From the NCBI GenBank assembly GCA_024689605.1, contig JAILDD010000044.1, positions 1 through 8,272 of the forward strand: a stretch of DNA of 8,272 nt. The letters are read 5' to 3'. The position numbers were made by a program, and so were the translations under genes. The notes beneath the pieces are model-generated. The model had not been told where the DNA came from, did not search any database, and worked only from the letters and a program-made list of their open reading frames with translations. Source of the stretch: Lachnospiraceae bacterium (GTDB lineage: Bacteria; Bacillota_A; Clostridia; Lachnospirales; Lachnospiraceae). This document shows positions 1-6,159 of the stretch, one piece after another (within the stretch, counting starts at the first letter, position 1; each line of letters opens with the position of its first letter).

Positions 1-28
1 TTTGTTAAAATTGTTTCATTTTTGAAAA

Positions 29-42
29 TGTAAGCGCTTTCA
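29..42. promoter_or_regulatory. cre/LacI-family operator (TGTAAGCGCTTTCA)
   Basis: TGTAAGCGCTTTCA is a near-perfect palindrome with a central CG, matching the general form of catabolite-responsive elements bound by CcpA and of operators bound by other LacI-family regulators. It differs at one position from the perfect palindrome at 7297-7310. It lies 320 bp upstream of the serine hydrolase start, so it more likely controls a gene to the left of the window. CcpA cannot be told apart from a local LacI-type regulator by sequence alone. Confidence 0.6.
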
Positions 43-286
43 CGCCCTAAAAAAAATATATCACTTATGTTCCCCTAAGCGCAATTAACAAATCTTATAA
101 ATAATTATTCAAGTTTTTTTATATTTTTACCAAAAAAAGAATGTTTAGGTATATTGCGGATGTAAGAGTTTTCATGATATGCTTATTTCAGTGATGTTTT
201 TTGACTATTTTGTAACTTTTCAGAATCCATCGGTTCATCCGGTACGCCTCAGCATTAAATACTTTGGGCCGTCCTGAATAGTTGTA

Positions 287-315
287 TTGTTTTATCTTTA
301 GCAAAATTTTAGCAT
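287..315 (+). promoter_or_regulatory. Weak candidate promoter of the serine hydrolase gene
   Basis: TTGTTT (287-292) and TAGCAT (310-315) are separated by 17 bp and would give a leader of about 40 nt before the ATG at 362. Both boxes are imperfect matches to the sigma-A consensus. Another -35-like hexamer, TTGACT, lies at 201-206 but has no convincing -10 box at the right distance. This is a placement guess. Confidence 0.25.
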
Positions 316-361
316 CGTAATTTTAACTGTTCATAACCTACCTGGTAAAAGGAGCAAACAA

Positions 362-1891
362 ATGAAATTTTCTTCAAAACTCTTTTCGTCTGATAATTTT
401 CCTTTCCCTATGCACAGCATTCATATCATGCACAAAGGTAAATTATTGCAGGAAGAGTATTTTGCTCCCTATGAAAAAGGACAGATGCACAGGATGTTTT
501 CCATAACCAAGAGCTTCACCTCTCTTGCCATAGGCGCATTGATTGCGGAGGGAAAAATTGAACTGTCTGATCCGATATGTAAATTTTTTCCGGAATATGT
601 ACCTTCAGATGCCTCGCCATTTTTAACAGAAATGACAGTGCAGGACCTCCTGTTGATGAGAACCTGTCATAAAGCCACTACCTACAAGACCAATGCTGCC
701 GCACATTGGGTCCAATCCTTTTTTACAACAATTCCTGACCATGCCCCGGGCATGATTTTTAAATATGATACTTCTGCTGCCCATACACTTGCCGCACTGG
801 TTAAAAAAATAAGCGACAAAGGCGTCCTGGACTACCTGCGTGATGTTTTTTTAGACGATATCGGCTTTTCGAAAGACGCCTATATACTGGAAGATCCTTT
901 CGGATGCGAGATCGGCGGTTCCGGAATGGTAGCATATCCCGAGGACCTGCTGGCGGTGGGGACATTTCTTTTATCCCTTATAAACGGCTCCTTCGAAAAT
1001 GGCTATTCCGAAGGAACCGGACAGAATGACATAGACCATAAAAACGCAAACACATTCCACGGTTTTGGGAAGGATAATTCCGAAATCGCTGACAATAAAT
1101 ATGATAAAGCTTTCTTTGAAAGATACGCCGCATATGTAAAAGATGCTATCAGCTTCCATAGTCCTACACTCCATGAGGCAAAGACCATTGACGAAATGCA
1201 GGGCTACGGATACCAGTTCTGGAGGATCCAGGATAACGGAATAATGATGTACGGCATGGGCGGACAGTATATGGTCCTCTACCCCGATGCGGAGCTTATT
1301 TTTATCACGACGGCAGACACACAGTCCGTACAGGGCGGAACTCAGTATATTCTGGATGAGATAAGGCGTGTGGCACTTTCCATTTCTCCGGAACTAAAAA
1401 TATCGCAGAATGCAGATCAAGAGAATTCCATATTAGGTCATAGTTGTATCAACAATGACCATGCTTGTTCTCTTGATTTACCTGAGAGCGCTAATGGGTC
1501 AGACCCCGAAAGTGTTCAGACTTTCCAGCAGCAGATAGAGAAATACTACGGAAACTACAGGATTCTTCCAAATGCAAAGGGATTTAACGAACTTATAATA
1601 ACTGCTAGAGAACTGATCTTAAAAACGGACGATAAAAACTTTGTATTCCCTTATGGCTTACAGAAACCGCGCGGTGCAAAAGAAAATATGTATGGACAGC
1701 AGATATATACAAAAGCATTTCCTCAGCCTGACGGAAGCTTATATATCAATACTCAGATACTTGATGCATATGTCGGGAGCATTCACTTTATGCTGAATAA
1801 GAAGGATAACAGGATCACTCTTTCCCTTCGCAAGGTCGAGGAAAGCCTGTACAATGAATTCAGCTGTTTTCTTGATGGGGTGGCTTGCTGA
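362..1891 (+). CDS. Serine hydrolase, beta-lactamase/class C PBP family
   Basis: A 509-residue protein. Residues 1-340 have the layout of the beta-lactamase-related serine hydrolases (PF00144 type: class C beta-lactamase, EstB and NylB relatives). The nucleophile motif SITK is at 47-50 (Ser47, Lys50), the tyrosine motif is the YDT at 135-137, and a GMGGQ segment at 298-302 stands where these enzymes have the KTG/HxG strand. There is no signal peptide or membrane segment, so it should be cytoplasmic, which argues against a cell-wall or antibiotic-resistance role; esterase, amidase or peptidase activity fits better, substrate unknown. About 45 low-complexity residues (205-250) appear inserted into the usual fold. 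Residues 345-385 form a linker, followed by a separate C-terminal domain (388-509) that I do not recognise. AGGAG with 7 nt spacing supports the start. The gene is alone on this strand and converges on the 1983-2804 gene. Confidence 0.85.
   Translation: MKFSSKLFSSDNFPFPMHSIHIMHKGKLLQEEYFAPYEKGQMHRMFSITKSFTSLAIGALIAEGKIELSDPICKFFPEYVPSDASPFLTEMTVQDLLLMRTCHKATTYKTNAAAHWVQSFFTTIPDHAPGMIFKYDTSAAHTLAALVKKISDKGVLDYLRDVFLDDIGFSKDAYILEDPFGCEIGGSGMVAYPEDLLAVGTFLLSLINGSFENGYSEGTGQNDIDHKNANTFHGFGKDNSEIADNKYDKAFFERYAAYVKDAISFHSPTLHEAKTIDEMQGYGYQFWRIQDNGIMMYGMGGQYMVLYPDAELIFITTADTQSVQGGTQYILDEIRRVALSISPELKISQNADQENSILGHSCINNDHACSLDLPESANGSDPESVQTFQQQIEKYYGNYRILPNAKGFNELIITARELILKTDDKNFVFPYGLQKPRGAKENMYGQQIYTKAFPQPDGSLYINTQILDAYVGSIHFMLNKKDNRITLSLRKVEESLYNEFSCFLDGVAC
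1416..1477. repeat. Nested inverted repeat inside the serine hydrolase gene
   Basis: Outer arms ATCAAGAGAA (1416-1425) and TTCTCTTGAT (1468-1477) are exact 10-bp reverse complements. Inside them, GGTCAT-A-GTTG (1436-1446) pairs with CAAC-A-ATGACC (1450-1460), leaving a 3-nt loop and one A-A mismatch. The structure is fully in frame and encodes the linker between the catalytic and C-terminal domains (about residues 352-372). It could be a small palindromic element inserted into the gene, or an mRNA fold. The pairing is seen directly; the origin is inferred. Confidence 0.7.
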
Positions 1892-1982
1892 TTCCAGCTG
1901 TACATAACAGTTACAAACTTCCCACATATAATCTCTTCCTGTACCGATAGCTCACCTGCCGATGAGATCTGTTCGCTGAATC
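1892..1982. other. Convergent intergenic spacer, no clear terminator
   Basis: This is the 91-bp gap between two converging genes, where a bidirectional terminator would be expected. Only weak hairpins are visible: CTGT/ACAG near 1900-1912, and a bulged 7-bp stem (GAT-CTCA with TGAG-ATC) near 1946-1970. Neither has a T-run after it, so no terminator is called. Confidence 0.4.
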
Positions 1983-2804
1983 TCACTTTACACCATCAAG
2001 GAAATCAACAAATTCTACAGCCAGCTCTTTATGTGAGCTGTTAGCTAAATACCCTGCGGCTATTCTGGGCGTTCCTTCGCCGTTATAACAAAAGCCACTC
2101 TTTAACACAGGAGCATCGTCCATATATATTCCTACGGCAACACCATCCTGATACAAAAGACGATCATCATCCGCAAGAGTCTGCAATTGTGATTCACTAT
2201 ACATCTCGCTTAAGGGAGAAAAATATCCCTGAGCCATAAACTGACGGAAGAGATCATCCCCCGTGATGATCAGGTCACATGTGCCTGTAACTGTCAGCAC
2301 GGCCAGTTTCTGCTCATCTTCATAACCGTACTTTACGGTATCCATGATGGAATAATCCCCTTCATTTTCGGACACCTGGGTATTCATCCCATCTTCTGAT
2401 TTCTGTGCCAATATTCCGGATACATCTTCATTGTTTTCCGGCATCTGTCCGTTATCTGCACTATCAGCAGACACAGCAGGTCCGTTCCTGCTTCCGGATG
2501 AAATAAAGATTGTGGTATCTATGACAATACTATTTCGCTTACTGTCAATGCCTGACTTGAGCATAAACGAATCTGCAATGTCATCCTGTGCACTGTCATC
2601 TGCCACGAAATTGATCATGCACACATGCAGTACTTCTTCCTTGTGAAAGATGACTGACCAGAGAATCGGTATAGCTATAGCAAGAATGACGACAGCCACT
2701 ATCACCCATATCAGATAATAGTCCTTGAAGTACTTCCATTTTTTTTCAAGTGATGCATTTTTTAATTTTTCCCGTTCCTCTCGGAACTCATCCATTACTG
2801 CCAT
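1983..2804 (-). CDS. Membrane-anchored extracytoplasmic protein of unknown function
   Basis: A 273-residue protein I cannot assign to a named family. It starts with a highly charged, Lys/Glu-rich cytoplasmic segment (1-28), then one strong hydrophobic helix (about 29-53), so the rest should lie outside the membrane. Residues 103-150 are an acidic Ser/Asn/Asp-rich linker. The C-terminal part (165-270) has the feel of a solute-binding-protein lobe: a DLIITGDDLF strand-helix, a FSPLSE segment, and a closing helix with KELAVEFVDFLD. This resemblance is by eye only. A sugar-sensing or membrane-tethered binding role would suit the GH43 gene 127 bp upstream on the same strand, but that is inference. 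The ATG at 2804 has AGGA about 10 nt upstream; Met4 lacks a better site. Confidence 0.75.
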   Translation of the reverse strand: MAVMDEFREEREKLKNASLEKKWKYFKDYYLIWVIVAVVILAIAIPILWSVIFHKEEVLHVCMINFVADDSAQDDIADSFMLKSGIDSKRNSIVIDTTIFISSGSRNGPAVSADSADNGQMPENNEDVSGILAQKSEDGMNTQVSENEGDYSIMDTVKYGYEDEQKLAVLTVTGTCDLIITGDDLFRQFMAQGYFSPLSEMYSESQLQTLADDDRLLYQDGVAVGIYMDDAPVLKSGFCYNGEGTPRIAAGYLANSSHKELAVEFVDFLDGVK

Positions 2805-2931
2805 TGTTCATCAATCCTAAATACTAGCCCTTCCACAAAAATGCATAACTGTTCATAACCCGTCGCATATTCTTCTCACTAGCAAATGAAATTATTAACT
2901 ACACTTACCTGAACGGCAATCTGATGTGTTG

Positions 2932-4515
2932 TCAGCATTCAGCACCGAACTCCGGCCGGTCTTCATAATAAAAATAATCAAAATCCGCAGGTTTCCTGCT
3001 GCCGCAGCCGCCGTTATTTGCGTATATTCCTACCAGTGTTCCGGTATGACGCTTAGGATCATCAGGAACACCTTCGTCACAGAGAAACACACAGTCATTA
3101 ACAGTATCTGCCTCTATCCAGCTATGGCCATCCATACTGTAATAAAAGCTTCGACTCAGATATTTTACCACCACTTTAAGATAAACGGCACCCTGTTTAA
3201 CATCATCAATCTCCGCAATCAATTCTTCGCCATGGTTCCGGTTGATCACCAGCTGTATCTTCCTGCCACTCTCATAGCACAGGGAACATCTAATGTAAGT
3301 TACGGTACTGTAATAACAGCAAAGTCCTGCCTGTTCTCCGTCATGGTCCGGATAGAATTCCAATTTTGTCTGAGCCACATAGCAGAGCTCCTGTTCCCTC
3401 CGGAGCAAGGTGTTTTTGGCTCGTATCTCATTAAGCTGTCCGTCCCTTGTCCATATACGGAAAAACCCCGGACGTTCCGTAAGGGACCACGAGCCGTTAT
3501 CCGGATTCCGTACAAACTCCCATTCGGTATTCAGCCCGGGTGCGTCAAAATCATCATGCAGGTTTCTTTCATATATACATGCCGGAAGGTCCGGGGCCTC
3601 CTGCTCTGTACTTGGTCCTCTGCCATTATTGATTGTAAACCATCCGTCTGCTGTCCACTGAACAGGATCCAAAGCACTCTCTCGGCCGACTGTAGTATAG
3701 TTGCCATTATTCGGTCTTCCGCACAGATAAAAGCACCACCATTCTCCGTTCTGATCCTGTACAAGTTTTCCATGACCAGCCCTCTGCAGCGGTGCAGAAG
3801 GATCTGTCTGCCTCATTACAGGATTGTATGGTGATTCCTCATATTTCCCAAATAGTTCACGACTTCTGGCCACATTTATCCCATGACCGTAACCGGTGCC
3901 GCCCTCTGCGACCATTGCATAATAATAACCATCCTTTTTGAAAATATGCGGTCCTTCCGGGCAGCGCTCTCCTGTTCCTGACCAGACTGTCCTCGCAGGC
4001 CCGGTTACAGACAGGCCATCTGCAGACAAAGGAACCGCCTTTGCTCCGGCAGCAATGATCATGTATCTGCTGCCGTCATCATCTACAAAAAGCGAAGGAT
4101 CTATATCGTCCACTTCCAGAAATACCGGCTTGCTGTACGGACCTTCCGGTTTATCTGATGTCACCACCAGCTGTCTGCGCAGCACATTGTTTTCACGCTT
4201 ACCGTCACCATTAAGCCTGAGGGTTGCGTAAATGTAATATTTTCCATCCACATACTCAATATCAGGAGCCCAGATTCCATGGGAGTCCTTGATGTCACTA
4301 AGATCAAGCCATTCAGGATTTGTAACGGCATGGCCTATTATATGCCAGTGTATCATGTCCTTTGAGTGTGATATGGGAATCGCCGGAAAATACTGAAAAC
4401 TGGAGTTGACCATATAGTAGTCATCCCCCACCCTGATTACTGAAGGATCAGGGAAAAAGCCCCGCTGCACGGGATTGTTGTACATTCTTTTCATCTTTGT
4501 TAAAGAACCGCTCAT
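2932..4515 (-). CDS. Glycoside hydrolase family 43 (beta-xylosidase/arabinofuranosidase-like)
   Basis: A 527-residue protein. Residues 12-310 form a GH43 five-bladed beta-propeller. The catalytic residues expected for the family are visible: Asp23 in FFPDPS (general base), Asp139 in DIDPSLF (pKa modulator), Glu188 in CPEGPH (general acid), and His248 in AGHG, which usually sits near the central cation. Residues 318-520 form a C-terminal beta-sandwich like the concanavalin-type domain of XynB-type beta-xylosidases. No signal peptide is present, so the enzyme should act in the cytoplasm on imported xylo- or arabino-oligosaccharides. Xylosidase and arabinofuranosidase cannot be separated by eye, and I do not assign a subfamily. 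The ATG at 4515 has only AAGGG 12 nt upstream, a weak and distant site; Met8 is possible but has no better one. A hairpin element lies between it and the chemoreceptor gene. Confidence 0.92.
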   Translation of the reverse strand: MSGSLTKMKRMYNNPVQRGFFPDPSVIRVGDDYYMVNSSFQYFPAIPISHSKDMIHWHIIGHAVTNPEWLDLSDIKDSHGIWAPDIEYVDGKYYIYATLRLNGDGKRENNVLRRQLVVTSDKPEGPYSKPVFLEVDDIDPSLFVDDDGSRYMIIAAGAKAVPLSADGLSVTGPARTVWSGTGERCPEGPHIFKKDGYYYAMVAEGGTGYGHGINVARSRELFGKYEESPYNPVMRQTDPSAPLQRAGHGKLVQDQNGEWWCFYLCGRPNNGNYTTVGRESALDPVQWTADGWFTINNGRGPSTEQEAPDLPACIYERNLHDDFDAPGLNTEWEFVRNPDNGSWSLTERPGFFRIWTRDGQLNEIRAKNTLLRREQELCYVAQTKLEFYPDHDGEQAGLCCYYSTVTYIRCSLCYESGRKIQLVINRNHGEELIAEIDDVKQGAVYLKVVVKYLSRSFYYSMDGHSWIEADTVNDCVFLCDEGVPDDPKRHTGTLVGIYANNGGCGSRKPADFDYFYYEDRPEFGAEC

Positions 4516-4576
4516 ATTGCATTAAAACCCTTTCGCACACAGATTGACAATCACAATAACACACTCAATTGCATGG

Positions 4577-4582
4577 ATTATA
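4577..4582 (-). promoter_or_regulatory. Candidate -10 box for the GH43 gene
   Basis: A perfect TATAAT on the minus strand lies about 62 bp before the GH43 ATG. The matching -35 region falls inside the 18-bp palindrome at 4584-4622 and does not resemble TTGACA. If this is the promoter, it needs an activator, or the palindrome acts as an operator over the -35 region. This AT-rich match could also be chance. Confidence 0.3.
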
Positions 4583-4583
4583 T

Positions 4584-4622
4584 TTTATAGTAAGCGAAAT
4601 TAGAAATTTCGCTTACTATAAA
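4584..4622. repeat. Perfect 18-bp inverted repeat with 3-nt loop
   Basis: The arm TTTATAGTAAGCGAAATT (4584-4601) is an exact reverse complement of 4605-4622, around the loop AGA. No T-run follows it on either strand, so it is not a normal rho-independent terminator. It is the GH43-proximal hairpin of the compound element that reaches 4723, and it lies directly beside a candidate -10 box for GH43. Confidence 0.85.
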
Positions 4623-4635
4623 CGCTCTACGAGGA

Positions 4636-4690
4636 TGCGCACGGATTTTGTAAGGTAATATGTTGCCTGCGGCAACCAAAATCCGGCGCA
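4636..4690. repeat. Nested cruciform-like hairpin (two stacked stems)
   Basis: An outer stem joins TGCGC-A-CGGATTTTG (4636-4650) with CAAAATCCG-GCGCA (4677-4690): 14 base pairs interrupted by one bulged A at 4641. An inner stem, GTTGCC/GGCAAC (4662-4667 and 4671-4676), has the loop TGC. An unpaired 11-nt stretch (4651-4661) lies on one side only. The precise nesting, with GC clamps at both ends, suggests a conserved structured RNA or a mobile palindromic element. It sits between the chemoreceptor and GH43 genes. Confidence 0.75.
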
Positions 4691-4692
4691 GC

Positions 4693-4723
4693 AAACGACA
4701 AAACGAAAAGAGTTTTGTCGTTT
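4693..4723 (-). terminator. Hairpin directly after the chemoreceptor stop codon
   Basis: The arms AAACGACAAAAC (4693-4704) and GTTTTGTCGTTT (4712-4723) are a perfect 12-bp inverted repeat with a 7-nt loop, touching the TAA of the chemoreceptor gene. Position and stem suggest transcription termination, but on the minus strand the stem ends in only three T and then GCTGCG, a poor U-tract. The longer T-run (4721-4725) is on the plus strand. It may therefore attenuate, protect the mRNA 3' end, or be part of the larger hairpin element. Confidence 0.5.
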
Positions 4724-6121
4724 TTACTTCTTCCTTGTGATATCTGTCACATCGGTGTAACCCAAAGATTTCAGACCATCACGCAAGGAATCAAGCGCTG
4801 TACACAGTTTCCCATACGATTCGTATGCACTGTCAAAATGCTGCAACGCTCTTTCCCTCTGCCCTTCTGCCGCAGCATTGAAACAGTTCACAGCATGCTG
4901 ATGCAGTTCATCATGCAGTCCGAACGCTTCATTAAATGCAGCAAGCTTCCTGATCCTGTCATCCTGCACTCCGGCAAACCACTTCCCAAGTTTACAGCCT
5001 CTCGGATTATTTACCTGTTCTATTTTAAGATGCTCAAATCCAACAAGATTATTGTACTGTCTCCATGTAAAGATCAAGTGATCCACTTCAAAGACCGTGA
5101 TCCAGTCAAGCATAGTAAGTTCTGACCTGCTCCTGGCCATATCCGAGCGGACATTATCCACGCTCCTGGATATCTTGTACAGATGCTCGCCAGTTGTAAA
5201 ACACTCATCGTTTAATCTGTCAAAACCGGATGCTACCGTATTTCCCAGTGCAATAAATTCCTCTGTCAGCGCAGACTGTGTATTGACCTCTTCGAAGATT
5301 GCATTGATATCTTCATTAATTCCTGAAACCTGATTTACCATCTCATCAAGACTACGTACCGAATGATTGGCGCTGTTCGTTCCGTCCTTTAAGTGTGCTG
5401 ATGTAACTTCCACAGATTCAGCAATTGCGTCAATATTTTCTAACAGTTCGTCAACATACGATACCACCGCATCCGCGCAGGCCGCAGTATCCCCTGCCTG
5501 TACACCCATCTGCTGCGCAACCACTGCAAAACCTTTACCTGACTCTCCGGCACGAGCCGCCTCTATACTTGCATTCAGTGCAAGCAGTGATGAGTTATCT
5601 GCCAGATCCTTTATTTGATCTATTATCCTGGTTATCTTTTCGGTATTTTCTTTAAATGTCGCAATCTGTTTATTGATCTGTGTTACTTCATCCGCCGTTG
5701 AATCAATAACAGCTATGCTCTGAGTAATTTCTTCCGAACAGTCCTGTGTTGTCTTGATTACATCATGCGAACTTATCTGGATATTTGAAACCGCATTCTG
5801 CACATTTGTAATTGACTTTTCAAGCTCCTGTCCTGAAGCGTGAATTGTCCCCACTATGCCTGTCTGCTCATTTACTTCCTCGATCATATTTTTTACAACC
5901 GATGAATCACCAATCTCTTTCATCGCATCGTTCATGCGCATCACGAATACATTATTTGCCTTAAAAAAGCTTTTCAACATTTCGTTATAGCAGTCAGCTA
6001 CCTCCGAATCGTGAAACGCACTGGCTTCAGCTGCGCTCATGTCCCCCTGAGCGGCGGCCTTCATATATTCGAGCAATTTCTGAAGGTCTTCTTTTGCGGT
6101 ATCGGGCTTTTTCTTAAACAT
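4724..6121 (-). CDS. Soluble methyl-accepting chemotaxis protein with C-terminal CZB domain
   Basis: A 465-residue protein with no membrane segment, so a cytoplasmic chemoreceptor. Residues 1-90 are a helical N-terminal region, and residues 95-335 a long coiled-coil signalling domain. Its hairpin tip holds the family hallmark LLALNASIEAARAGESGKGF (179-198). Residues 336-445 form a chemoreceptor zinc-binding (CZB) domain with the expected ligand set His348, Cys376 (in the CKLGKWF segment), His403 and His407. CZB domains in other bacteria bind zinc and respond to changes in zinc or to hypochlorite. No separate sensor domain is evident, so CZB is the likely input. The tip is odd: the usual QTN before LLALN is NSS (176-178), and the usual EVRxL after FAVVA is replaced by QQMGVQ (203-208), within the region that contacts CheA/CheW in studied receptors. 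AGGAG 6 nt before the ATG supports the start. It lies 38 bp after kdgK and is probably co-transcribed. Confidence 0.9.
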   Translation of the reverse strand: MFKKKPDTAKEDLQKLLEYMKAAAQGDMSAAEASAFHDSEVADCYNEMLKSFFKANNVFVMRMNDAMKEIGDSSVVKNMIEEVNEQTGIVGTIHASGQELEKSITNVQNAVSNIQISSHDVIKTTQDCSEEITQSIAVIDSTADEVTQINKQIATFKENTEKITRIIDQIKDLADNSSLLALNASIEAARAGESGKGFAVVAQQMGVQAGDTAACADAVVSYVDELLENIDAIAESVEVTSAHLKDGTNSANHSVRSLDEMVNQVSGINEDINAIFEEVNTQSALTEEFIALGNTVASGFDRLNDECFTTGEHLYKISRSVDNVRSDMARSRSELTMLDWITVFEVDHLIFTWRQYNNLVGFEHLKIEQVNNPRGCKLGKWFAGVQDDRIRKLAAFNEAFGLHDELHQHAVNCFNAAAEGQRERALQHFDSAYESYGKLCTALDSLRDGLKSLGYTDVTDITRKK

Positions 6122-6159
6122 AGCATTCTCCTATCGGTTGGTGTAACTGGCTTGAATAT

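Larger units (their letters stand above)
1..361. other. Non-coding AT-rich leader region with operator-like site
   Basis: No convincing coding region is present in this stretch. It holds a cre/LacI-type operator at 29-42, several A/T runs (50-60, 114-140) and the leader of the serine hydrolase gene at the right end. A leftward promoter could lie here for a gene beyond the left edge: on the minus strand TTGCGC (79-84) and TATATT (55-60) are 18 bp apart, with the operator just downstream. That would suit repression by road-block, but the -35 match is poor and this is only a suggestion. No terminator or structured RNA was recognised. Confidence 0.5.

Noticed and set aside
325..338. 14-bp sequence AACTGTTCATAACC, repeated at 2847-2860
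   Set aside because: Both copies are in intergenic DNA, but they point differently relative to their nearest genes. One shared 14-mer in 8 kb of AT-leaning sequence is plausible by chance.
362..1891. Calling the first gene an antibiotic-resistance beta-lactamase
   Set aside because: It lacks an export signal and a KTG motif and carries extra domains. The family includes many esterases and peptidases, so resistance is not supported.
1892..1982. Bidirectional terminator between the converging genes
   Set aside because: The visible stems are short, bulged and lack T-runs on either side.
2926..3834. A 302-codon open frame on the plus strand opposite GH43
   Set aside because: It lies wholly inside the GH43 gene, whose catalytic motifs are clear on the minus strand. 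Its protein has no recognisable domain and no ribosome binding site was seen; it is a shadow frame.
5492..5515. Compensated frameshift in the chemoreceptor tip
   Set aside because: Reading the other two frames across the block does not restore the usual EVRxL sequence, so it looks like real substitution.
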